Below, piece by piece: positions 16,364 through 22,890 of a stretch of DNA of 37,440 bases. Below the pieces are notes generated by a model. It made no database searches. It worked only from the letters and a program-made list of their open reading frames with translations, and was not told the origin of the DNA. Both the position numbers and the translations under genes were made by a program. The first letter of the stretch is position 1. Every line of letters begins with the position of its first letter. The stretch is from Arthrobacter sp. (GTDB lineage Bacteria; Actinomycetota; Actinomycetes; Actinomycetales; Micrococcaceae), in contig JAPSIT010000008.1 in the NCBI GenBank assembly GCA_031178585.1, positions 1 to 37,440 of the forward strand. The letters are read 5' to 3'.

Positions 16364-16411
16364 CTGCAATCAGCACGTCCGCTTCATCCATCACACTGCA
16401 AGGAGGACATC

Positions 16412-16639
16412 GTGTCGGGTCAGAATCCAGATCCCCTCGAAGACAAGCTCACCGGCCTGGAACCGGGCGGGGGTGTGCCTCCTGGCGAGACGCCGCCGGG
16501 GGAAGCGTCGACCGGCGGCCCGCAGGGACACGATGAGGGGGCCCGAAAAGGGATACAGGTTGTAGCCCTGGCGGCGATCGGCCTCGTGGTCCTGCTGTGC
16601 CTGGTCTTCTTCATCGGCTACATCGTCGGCCTGCTGTAA
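16412..16639 (+). CDS. DUF6480-family small membrane protein
   Basis: 75 residues with an acidic, Gly/Pro-rich N-terminus containing LEPGGGVPPGETPPGEAS, then one C-terminal membrane span (VVALAAIGLVVLLCLVFFIGYIVGLL). The SGQNPDP opening plus GLEPGGGVPPGETPP block is the hallmark of the DUF6480 family, common in actinobacteria and of unknown function. GTG start at 16412 has AGGAGG six bases upstream. Possibly one unit with the SRPBCC gene before it. Confidence 0.85.
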   Translation: MSGQNPDPLEDKLTGLEPGGGVPPGETPPGEASTGGPQGHDEGARKGIQVVALAAIGLVVLLCLVFFIGYIVGLL

Positions 16640-16648
16640 CCCGCTACC

Positions 16649-17536
16649 CTAGTCGGCCCAGTCGAAGAAGCCTTTGCCCGTCTTCCGGCCGAGCTCGCCG
16701 CGGGCCACTTTATCCCGGAGGATCTGCGGCGGCGCGAAGCGCTCCCCCAGGGTCGACTGCAGATATTCGGCTATGCCCAGCCGCACGTCCAAGCCCACGA
16801 TGTCCGTGGTCCGCAGCGGTCCGGTGGGGTGCTTGTAGCCGAGCACCATGGCGTTGTCGATGTCCGCAGCCGAGGCGACGCCCTCCTCCACCATGCGCAT
16901 GGCTTCGAGGGCAATTGCCACGCCAAGGCGTGATGAGGCGAAACCGGGAGCGTCGTTGACGACGACGGCGGTCTTACCGAGCGCCTCCGTCCACCCTTTC
17001 GCCGCGGCTGCCAGCTCCGCGGATGTCTCCCCGCCGAGCACCACTTCAATGAGCGTGGACGCCGGCACGGGGTTGAAGAAGTGAAGCCCCACGAAGTTGG
17101 CCGGACGCTGCAGCTGGGCTGCAAGATCGGTGACCGAGAGCGAGGAGGTGTTCGAGGCCAGGAATGCCCCGGCGGCCAACTGCTCCTCCACAGCCTTCAG
17201 GGCGCTGACCTTCAGCTCGAAGTCCTCGGGAACGGCCTCCACCACGAGGCCGCAGCCGGCGAAGGCCGCGTAGTCAGTGGACGTGCTGAACCGGGCCAGA
17301 ACGTCCTCCGGGGATCCGTCCAGAACCCCGCGGGCCGCCGACTTCGCCACGGCATCGGCCACGCGCGTGCGGGCGCCGGCGGCAGCATCGCCGTCGCGCT
17401 CGACGACCACCACGGTGGCTCCGTTGATGAGGAAGGCATGGGCGATTCCGGCCCCCATGCGTCCGCCGCCAAGAACTCCGACAGTGGCAGGAAGGACGGC
17501 GGCGGGAGGCTGGGCCGGCAGTGTCGAATTACTCAT
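16649..17536 (-). CDS. paaH: 3-hydroxyacyl-CoA dehydrogenase (3-hydroxyadipyl-CoA/3-hydroxybutyryl-CoA)
   Basis: 295 residues. An NAD-binding Rossmann domain has GVLGGGRMGAGIAHAF (residues 20-35). SNTSSLSVTDLA and the catalytic FVGLHFFNPVP (His152, Asn155) follow, and then the C-terminal dimer domain with GVDV-like HPTGPLRTTDIVGLDV. In the PAA route it would oxidise 3-hydroxyadipyl-CoA; the same fold serves butyrate-type metabolism, so the substrate rests on context. Its ATG overlaps the TGA of the enoyl-CoA hydratase (ATGA at 17536-17533), making it the last gene of a three-gene operon starting at the thiolase under operator 4. Confidence 0.88.
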   Translation of the reverse strand: MSNSTLPAQPPAAVLPATVGVLGGGRMGAGIAHAFLINGATVVVVERDGDAAAGARTRVADAVAKSAARGVLDGSPEDVLARFSTSTDYAAFAGCGLVVEAVPEDFELKVSALKAVEEQLAAGAFLASNTSSLSVTDLAAQLQRPANFVGLHFFNPVPASTLIEVVLGGETSAELAAAAKGWTEALGKTAVVVNDAPGFASSRLGVAIALEAMRMVEEGVASAADIDNAMVLGYKHPTGPLRTTDIVGLDVRLGIAEYLQSTLGERFAPPQILRDKVARGELGRKTGKGFFDWAD

Positions 17537-18354
17537 GGCTGTGTCTTCTTCTCGTCTCTCTTGGCTGTCTTCTTATCCAGAAATGCCTGCATCCGGTCGA
17601 ACTTCGCCTGGGATTCAAAGAGGATGCCCTGGGCCAGCTGGTCGATGATCGGGTGGGCTTCAGCGGGCGAATGGAAGACGGACTTTGTGATCCGTACCGC
17701 CAGCGGGTCCTGCCGGGCAATTCGGTCAGCGAGCTGGTGCGCGCCGTCCATCAGCACGGCGGCCTCGTGGATCTCGGTGATGAGGTTGACCGCAAGCGCC
17801 TCTTCGGCGCGCAGGACGCGTCCCGCCAGCAGGATTTCCTTGGCTACCGGCTCACCCACCAGTTCCTTCAGGCGCCAGCTGGCACCGGCCGCAGCCAGAA
17901 TGCCCAGGCCGGTTTCCGGATTGCCGATCCGGACGCTCGGCGTGCCGATGCGGAAGTCAGCGGCATACGCCAGCTCGGCACCGCCGCCGAGGCAGAAGCC
18001 GTCCAGCGCCGCAATGACTGGCATGGGCAACCTGGCGATGCGCACAAAGATGGTGGAGTTGATGCCCTGGAGGGCGTCGTCGCGCCGCCGCTCACGCAAC
18101 TGGGCGATGTCGGCCCCGGAGGCAAACACACCCTCGACGCCGGCGATGATCAGGACTCGGGGATTCCGTTCGAGCGCCGCGCAGACAAGATGGAGTTCGT
18201 CCACCATCTGCTGGTCGATCGCGTTGCGGACTTCCGGCCGATTGAGGAGCACCACCACGCGGTCGTCGCGCTCCTCGACCAGGAGGGTGCTGAAGTTGCG
18301 GGTGCTTAAGTGTCCGTTCACGCTGTCCTGGTCCGCGTTGGCCGGTCCCGCCAC
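17533..18354 (-). CDS. Enoyl-CoA hydratase/isomerase (probable PaaF-type)
   Basis: Crotonase-fold enzyme of about 273 residues. It has the oxyanion-hole segments FASGADIAQL and GFCLGGGAELAYAADFRIG, and a second glutamate in GNPETGLG; both catalytic glutamates of hydratases (GGxxEL and NPE) are present, so hydration of 2,3-dehydroadipyl-CoA is plausible. Start: GTG 18354 shares one base with the thiolase stop (TAGTG) and has GGAG eight bases upstream. GTG 18321, just before NGHLSTRNFS, is the alternative and would shorten the protein by 11 residues. An ATG at 18402 lies inside the thiolase gene and is unlikely. Middle gene of the operon; its stop overlaps paaH. Confidence 0.86.
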   Translation of the reverse strand: MAGPANADQDSVNGHLSTRNFSTLLVEERDDRVVVLLNRPEVRNAIDQQMVDELHLVCAALERNPRVLIIAGVEGVFASGADIAQLRERRRDDALQGINSTIFVRIARLPMPVIAALDGFCLGGGAELAYAADFRIGTPSVRIGNPETGLGILAAAGASWRLKELVGEPVAKEILLAGRVLRAEEALAVNLITEIHEAAVLMDGAHQLADRIARQDPLAVRITKSVFHSPAEAHPIIDQLAQGILFESQAKFDRMQAFLDKKTAKRDEKKTQP

Positions 18355-19565
18355 TACACGCGCTCCAGCAGCATGGCCGTGCCCTGGCCGACGCCGATGC
18401 ACATGGTGGCCAGGCCGATCCGGGCGTCTTCGCGTTCCATCCGGCCCAGCAGGGTAATGGCGATACGCGAGCCGCTGGAACCCAGCGGGTGCCCCAAAGC
18501 GATGGCGCCGCCGTCGTTGTTCACGATGTCCGGCTCCAGCCCGAGGCGCCGCATGCAGGCCAGGGACTGGGTGGCGAAGGCCTCATTAAGCTCGACGGCG
18601 CCCAGGTCACCGACGCTGAGTCCGCTCCGCTTGAGTACTTTCTGGGTCGCCGGGACCGGGCCGACGCCCATGATCTCCGGCTCACACCCGGCGGAAGCGC
18701 CGTCAATGATCCGGGCACGCGGTGTGAGGCCAAGCCGCTGGATGGCTGCTTCGGAGGCCACGATGATCGCGGAGGCGCCGTCGTTCAGGGAGGACGAGTT
18801 GCCTGCCGTGACCACAGAACCGCCGTGCACCACCGGGCGTAGTCCGGCGAGCACGTCCATGGAAGTCTCCGAGCGGGGGCCTTCGTCCGTGTCCACAACC
18901 TTCTCGGACTTCCGGGTCTTGACGGTCACCGGGACGATTTCATCCTTGAACCGGCCGGCCTCGATCGCGGCGAGGGACTTCTCATGGGAACGGACGGCAA
19001 AGGCATCGGCTTCCTCGCGGGAAATGCCGTCAACGCGGCCGACTTCCTCGGCGGTTTCCGGCATCGAGAAGGTCATCTTCCCGTCGCGGGACAGCTCGCC
19101 CTTCTTGAATGCCGGATTGACGAAGCGCCAGCCAATGGAAGTATCAAAGATGTCGCCGGGCCGTGCGAAGGCGGTCTGCGGCTTCTCCTGCACCCAGGGT
19201 GCACGGCTCATGGATTCCACTCCGCCGGCCACCACGACGTCAGCGGCCCCCGACTTGATCATCTGGCTTGCCATGATGATGGCGCTCAGGCCGGAGGAGC
19301 AGAGGCGGTTCACCGTGATGCCGGGAATGTGGAGGGGAAGTCCGGCCAGGATGGTAGCCATGCGGGCGACGTTGCGGTTCTCTTCACCCGCGCCGTTGGC
19401 GTTTCCGAGGATAACTTCGTCAATGGCATCCGGGTCCACTCCTGCACGGGCCACGGCTTCGCGGACCACCAACGCAGCAAGATCGTCCGGCCGCACTGCC
19501 GAAAGCGCGCCTCCGTAGCGCCCTACCGGGGTACGGGCACCGCCAACCAGAAAAGCCTCGACCAT
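18354..19565 (-). CDS. Acetyl-CoA C-acyltransferase (3-oxoadipyl-CoA thiolase type)
   Basis: 403-residue thiolase with nucleophilic Cys89 (VNRLCSSGL), His359 (ALGHPLGSSGSR) and acid/base Cys389 (TMCIGVGQG); the central MSRAPWV and NSSSLNDGASA segments are also typical. In phenylacetate degradation PaaJ/PcaF cleaves 3-oxoadipyl-CoA to succinyl-CoA and acetyl-CoA. The closest label is PaaJ/PcaF, but general fatty-acid thiolases look alike, so I leave the symbol empty. First gene of the thiolase-hydratase-dehydrogenase operon. Operator 4 lies 45-58 bases before the ATG at 19565, supporting the PAA role. Confidence 0.92.
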   Translation of the reverse strand: MVEAFLVGGARTPVGRYGGALSAVRPDDLAALVVREAVARAGVDPDAIDEVILGNANGAGEENRNVARMATILAGLPLHIPGITVNRLCSSGLSAIIMASQMIKSGAADVVVAGGVESMSRAPWVQEKPQTAFARPGDIFDTSIGWRFVNPAFKKGELSRDGKMTFSMPETAEEVGRVDGISREEADAFAVRSHEKSLAAIEAGRFKDEIVPVTVKTRKSEKVVDTDEGPRSETSMDVLAGLRPVVHGGSVVTAGNSSSLNDGASAIIVASEAAIQRLGLTPRARIIDGASAGCEPEIMGVGPVPATQKVLKRSGLSVGDLGAVELNEAFATQSLACMRRLGLEPDIVNNDGGAIALGHPLGSSGSRIAITLLGRMEREDARIGLATMCIGVGQGTAMLLERV

Positions 19566-19605
19566 GAGAACATCCTTTACGCAGGGAGCTGGGCCGGAAC
19601 GAATA

Positions 19606-19627
19606 ATTTACCGACCGTTCGTTCTAT
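19606..19627 (-). promoter_or_regulatory. PaaR-type operator 4, in front of the thiolase operon
   Basis: Core 19610-19623 reads ACCGACCGTTCGTT on the plus strand, 13 of 14 positions fitting ACCGNNCGNNCGGT. On the minus strand (direction of the thiolase) a -10-like TAAATT begins at the last base of the core (19610-19605), the same geometry as operators 1 and 3. Confidence 0.76.
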
Positions 19628-19668
19628 AAAGATTACACGGCAGGAGTCTCCGGTCAACCGCGCCCTCC

Positions 19669-20127
19669 CTACAGCGACTCCGCTTTTGCCGCGATCTCCG
19701 CGAGGTCCTTCGCCAGGGACTTCCGCGTGGCCTTCATGCCGAGTTTGCCAAAAAGCGCCATCATGACCTTGCTGACCACCGTGGGCCGGAGGACTTGGGC
19801 GCCGAAGGTCAGCGTGAGGTCCGTGCCCCCGTCACGCTCGGCCAACTCGAACCGGGATGTGTATTCGGCGCCGCCATGCAGCGCCATGACGGTGGTGCTC
19901 CGCGGCGGGTCCGCCTCGGAAACCCACATTTCCACCGTCTCCCGCCGCCCCAACACGGAGCGCGTTTCCTTCCAGCGCGTCCCCTCGCCATAGGGCCCTT
20001 CACTGACCATCTGGATGGATTCGACGCCGGAAAGCGTCGCTGCCGAGCCGGGGGTATCTGAGATGACCGCCCACACCTTTTCGGCGCTTGCGTTCACGTG
20101 CTGCGTCAGGCTGGTGCTGTGGTTCAT
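19669..20127 (-). CDS. SRPBCC-family protein
   Basis: 152 residues with the SRPBCC layout: an N-terminal strand and helix (LTQHVNASAEKVWAVISD), the loop PGSAATLSGVESIQMVSEG, GTRWKETRSVLGRRETVEMWV, FELAERDGGTDLTLTFG, and a C-terminal helix with many lysines (LGMKATRKSLAKDLAEIAAKAE). Ligand unknown; relatives include polyketide cyclase/CoxG-like proteins. Not closely similar to the SRPBCC protein at 15932. ATG 20127; it lies upstream of the thiolase on the same strand but with a 100-base gap holding operator 4, so it is probably a separate unit. Confidence 0.83.
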   Translation of the reverse strand: MNHSTSLTQHVNASAEKVWAVISDTPGSAATLSGVESIQMVSEGPYGEGTRWKETRSVLGRRETVEMWVSEADPPRSTTVMALHGGAEYTSRFELAERDGGTDLTLTFGAQVLRPTVVSKVMMALFGKLGMKATRKSLAKDLAEIAAKAESL

Positions 20128-20179
20128 GGTTCGAGCCTAGCCCGGGGGGCTGACAAGGAACACGGGAAAACGACACCCC

Positions 20180-20210
20180 TTGAATTAGTAAGCATGCTTT
20201 GTGTTAGGCT
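20180..20210 (+). promoter_or_regulatory. Candidate csbD promoter with perfect 10-bp palindrome
   Basis: AAGCATGCTT (20190-20199) is a perfect palindrome lying between TTGAAT (20180-20185) and TTAGGC (20204-20209), which could serve as -35 and -10 with an 18-base spacer. The csbD start is about 50 bases further. A stress regulator or an alternative sigma factor may act here; inference only. Confidence 0.4.
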
Positions 20211-20256
20211 GAAATGGCTTTGTCAGAGCAACCGACAACGGAAGGTGTTCGACACC

Positions 20257-20433
20257 ATGGGTATCGGAGACAAGATTTCGCATGCAGCGGAAGACCTCGG
20301 CGGCAAGGCCAAGGAAGCTGCAGGTAACGCGACGGACAACGATCGGCTGAAGGCCGAAGGCCAGAAGGACCAGGTTGTGGCAGACGCCAAGAAGGTCGGC
20401 GAAGACGTCAAGGACGGCTTCAAGAAGGACTAG
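20257..20433 (+). CDS. CsbD-family stress-response protein
   Basis: 58 residues, hydrophilic, rich in Lys, Asp and Ala. It carries the CsbD pattern GDKISHAAEDLGGKAKEAAGN and LKAEGQKDQVVADAKKVGEDVKD, predicted to form helical hairpins. CsbD proteins are general-stress proteins (sigma-B controlled in Bacillus) of unknown biochemical role. ATG 20257 is preferred over the upstream in-frame ATG at 20098, which lies antisense to the SRPBCC gene; GGAAGG lies about 10 bases upstream. Followed by a strong terminator. A palindrome lies in its promoter region. Confidence 0.93.
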   Translation: MGIGDKISHAAEDLGGKAKEAAGNATDNDRLKAEGQKDQVVADAKKVGEDVKDGFKKD

Positions 20434-20456
20434 GTCCCGAAGTACTTACAGAACCA

Positions 20457-20498
20457 CGAAGCCGGACTCCCTTGGGGGGAGCCCGGCTTCGCCGTTTT
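20457..20498 (+). terminator. Rho-independent terminator of csbD
   Basis: CGAAGCCGG (20457-20465) pairs with CCGGCTTCG (20483-20491), extended inward by CTCCC/GGGAG, and is followed by CCGTTTT. 24 bases after the csbD stop. Confidence 0.88.
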
Positions 20499-20513
20499 CA
20501 CAATCGGAAACGC

Positions 20514-20552
20514 CGACGGCGGGCGTCTCCACAAAAGGAGGGCCCGCCGTCG
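20514..20552 (-). terminator. Terminator hairpin of the amino-acid permease
   Basis: CGACGGCGGGC (20514-20524) and GCCCGCCGTCG (20542-20552) form an 11-bp perfect stem with inner CTCC/GGAG pairing, 20 bases beyond the stop of the minus-strand permease. Back to back with the csbD terminator. Confidence 0.78.
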
Positions 20553-20572
20553 TTGTCATGCGAGAAGAAGAC

Positions 20573-22033
20573 TCAGCTGTACAGCGCGCTCTTCGGTTCG
20601 TTGTTCTTGACCTTCTGCCAGCCCAGCCACAGCACGACCGCGAAGAAGGGGATAGTGGCAAGGGTCCAGAGGCCGAGGTAGAAGACCTCGCCGCTCTTGC
20701 TGGTCATGGTGTCGAATCCGATCAGCACGGTGATCGCGAGCAGACCCAGCAGGCCGGCCCAGCTGGTCCAAGGAGAGCCGGGCATCGGCAGGCTGGACGT
20801 GACGCCCTTGCGGTGGCGCAGCGCGATCTGGCTGGCGAAGATGGCACCCCAGGTGAAGATCACGCCGATGGAAGCGGTGTTCAGCGCGAGGTCGAACGCG
20901 TGGGAGCCGCCCAGCCAGATGTTCAGGAGGATGCCCACCAGATAGAACACCGCGATGGCCAGGATAGCCGCGTACGGCACGTGGCGCGAGGACATCTTGG
21001 TCAGCCACTGCGGGGCGTGGCCGTTGTTGGCCATGGTGCGGAACACGCGGCCGATCGAGTACAGGCCCGAGTTGCATGAGGACAGCGCTGCGGTGATGAC
21101 GATCATGTTCATAACATCGCCCACCCAGCCGAGGCCCATCTGGCCGAACACGGTGACAAACGGGGACACGCCGGCCTTGTACTGGTCGGATGGGAGCAGC
21201 ATCGCCAGCAGCGTCACGGAACCGACGTAGAAGACCACGATGCGGAGCACGACGGCGCGGATCGCCTTGGGCACTTCGCGTTCGGGGTTCTGCATTTCGC
21301 CGGCGGTGATACCGACGAGTTCGATGCCGTTGTAGGCGAAGATCACGGCGTTCAGCACCAGGACCATGACGAGGGCGCCCTTGGGGAACATCCCGCCCTC
21401 GGCCGCGAAGAGGTTGGCCACGGAGGCGTTGCCGTCGCCGACCTGGGCGTTGGTGAGCACCATGAAGGTACCGACGGCCAGGAAGATCAGGATGGCGCCC
21501 ACCTTAAGGCAGGACGCCCAGAATTCAAACTCACCGAAAGCCTTGACGCTCAGCAGGTTCACTGCCACGAGGAGCGCCAGGGCAGCGATGGCGGAGGCTT
21601 CCACCGGCACGTTCGGGAAGAAGAACTGGAAGTACAGGCCGATCGCGATCAGTTCGGCGATTCCGGTCATGCCCCAGTTGATGAAGTACATCCACCCGGA
21701 GAGGAAGGCCCCCTTCTTGCCGAACATTTCGCCGGCGTAGCTGACGAAGGAGCCCGAAGTCTGGCGGTACATGATGAGCTCGCCCAGTGCCCTCATGAGG
21801 AGGTAGGCGATGACGCCGGCAATGGCGTAGGAGAAGATCAGGGCCGGGCCCGTGGAGGCCAGGCGTCCGCCGGCTCCCATAAAGAGGCCGACGCCGATGG
21901 CTCCGCCCATGGCGATCATTGTGACGTGGCGCCTGCCCAGGGTCTTTTTGTAGCCCTCGGCGCTGAGGGTCGAGTCGACGGCGACGGATGGGGCCGTCCG
22001 GCTCTCAAGTTCTGTGGGGGTAATTTGAGGCAC
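20573..22033 (-). CDS. Amino-acid permease of the APC/AAT family, AnsP-like
   Basis: 486 residues and twelve predicted membrane spans; proton-coupled uptake of an amino acid. It opens with GYKKTLGRRHVTMIAMGGAIG, has the family's GAGGRLASTGP loop, EMFGKKGAFLSGWMYFINWG, GIELVGITAGEMQNPE and ALSSCNSGLYSIGRV. Overall it resembles E. coli L-asparagine permease AnsP more than the GABA, aromatic or D-Ala permeases, but substrate calls in this family are unreliable. Start GTG 22033 with AAGGA six bases upstream; the open frame runs 84 codons further but that part is not protein-like. Has its own terminator. Confidence 0.88.
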   Translation of the reverse strand: MPQITPTELESRTAPSVAVDSTLSAEGYKKTLGRRHVTMIAMGGAIGVGLFMGAGGRLASTGPALIFSYAIAGVIAYLLMRALGELIMYRQTSGSFVSYAGEMFGKKGAFLSGWMYFINWGMTGIAELIAIGLYFQFFFPNVPVEASAIAALALLVAVNLLSVKAFGEFEFWASCLKVGAILIFLAVGTFMVLTNAQVGDGNASVANLFAAEGGMFPKGALVMVLVLNAVIFAYNGIELVGITAGEMQNPEREVPKAIRAVVLRIVVFYVGSVTLLAMLLPSDQYKAGVSPFVTVFGQMGLGWVGDVMNMIVITAALSSCNSGLYSIGRVFRTMANNGHAPQWLTKMSSRHVPYAAILAIAVFYLVGILLNIWLGGSHAFDLALNTASIGVIFTWGAIFASQIALRHRKGVTSSLPMPGSPWTSWAGLLGLLAITVLIGFDTMTSKSGEVFYLGLWTLATIPFFAVVLWLGWQKVKNNEPKSALYS

Positions 22034-22404
22034 AGCTGTTCCTTGTAGGTTGTGATGTTGCCGCAGGTCGGGATTACTGCCGGTTGGGGAACCTGGAGTT
22101 TTTGTACAGATAATTCGCGTTCGGCCCCTCTTGGGGGCCGTTTGTGTACCAAAACTCGTGAAGCACCGAAGCTTCGCGCGACCTGTCCATAGTACAAGAT
22201 TCCGCCGGCGCTTCGTGACGCGCACAACATCTCGGGCCCTCGCCTCCCCGCCGGGACAGCTTCTATTTCGAATGGATAAAAACACTCCTGCTCAGGAGCA
22301 TTTACGGATACTCTTTGCACCATGGGGGGCGACGTGCGTCTCTCCCCGGCGACCACGCGGCCTGCGTGGGCAAATGGCACTCGTGCCATTCCTCAGGGGG
22401 GACT
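22034..22404. other. 371-base gap between divergent permease and lipoprotein genes
   Basis: Holds both promoters. A small hairpin GGCCCC/GGGGCC (22123-22139) lies in the permease leader direction, and CTCCTG/CAGGAG (22285-22298) lies in the lipoprotein direction. Lower GC than the genes around 22085-22120. The last 50 bases are the structured leader listed separately. No small gene could be supported. Confidence 0.5.
22353..22390 (+). promoter_or_regulatory. Two consecutive hairpins in the leader of the lipoprotein/LDT pair
   Basis: CCACGC (22353-22358) pairs with GCGTGG (22364-22369), and AATGGCAC (22373-22380) with GTGCCATT (22383-22390), a perfect 8+2+8 inverted repeat. They end a few bases before the ribosome site (AGGGGGG) of the lipoprotein gene. 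The second could be an operator or an RNA stem near the ribosome site. It matches no riboswitch class I recognise. Confidence 0.45.
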
Positions 22405-22890
22405 ATGAGAAGAAGAGCACTACTGCCTGCAGTTTTGCTGCTGGCAGTTGCCGGGTGTTCAGGCGGCGGCTCCGGTCCTGGTGGACCGGGTGCAAGCGAA
22501 TCGGTGCCTGCATCACCGACGGCAACAACGGATTCGACGGCGGCATCGGAAACGCCGTTGATCTCCGCACCACCGACCACGGCACCATCCTTGCCGACGG
22601 ACGTATCGACCACGCTGAATGCGATCAAAGACCTGCAAAAACACACCTGTTCAGCGGGCGCGGACGGGTCCTGGACCTTCAAGGGGACGTTGGTCAACGC
22701 TTCTGAGAAGGCCAAGACCTACACGGTGGCGGTTGCGGTAACTGTGGGTGCGGCCGTTCAGGGCCACACCCTCATCACAGAAACCGTCCCGGCAGGGAAA
22801 TCGGCTGAAGTGTCGGCCGAGAGCTTCGCGAAGACCACTGGCTCCGCGGGTCAGTGCGAACCGGTCGTCTCGGCAAAGGATGCTTCATGA
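22405..22890 (+). CDS. Small secreted lipoprotein (FxLYD-like)
   Basis: 161 residues. Signal peptide with lipobox (MRRRALLPAVLLLAVAGC, Cys18), a Gly then Ser/Thr/Pro-rich linker (19-75), and a ~75-residue beta-rich domain (DGSWTFKGTLVNASEKAKTY, then VAVTVGAAVQGHTLITETVPAG) framed by two cysteines (HTC and QCEPV), recalling FxLYD-type extracellular domains. Function unknown. ATG 22405 with AGGGGGG just upstream is chosen over 22315. Its TGA overlaps the ATG of the next gene (ATGA), so it is very likely co-translated with the LGFP/L,D-transpeptidase and may assist it at the membrane. Confidence 0.85.
   Translation: MRRRALLPAVLLLAVAGCSGGGSGPGGPGASESVPASPTATTDSTAASETPLISAPPTTAPSLPTDVSTTLNAIKDLQKHTCSAGADGSWTFKGTLVNASEKAKTYTVAVAVTVGAAVQGHTLITETVPAGKSAEVSAESFAKTTGSAGQCEPVVSAKDAS

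Noticed and set aside
17081..19518. Two long plus-strand open frames over the thiolase operon
   Set aside because: Antisense to three clear beta-oxidation genes; Ser/Arg/Pro-rich noise.
22123..22139. Riboswitch in the leader of the amino-acid permease
   Set aside because: Only a 6-bp GGCCCC/GGGGCC stem is visible; no known riboswitch core recognised.
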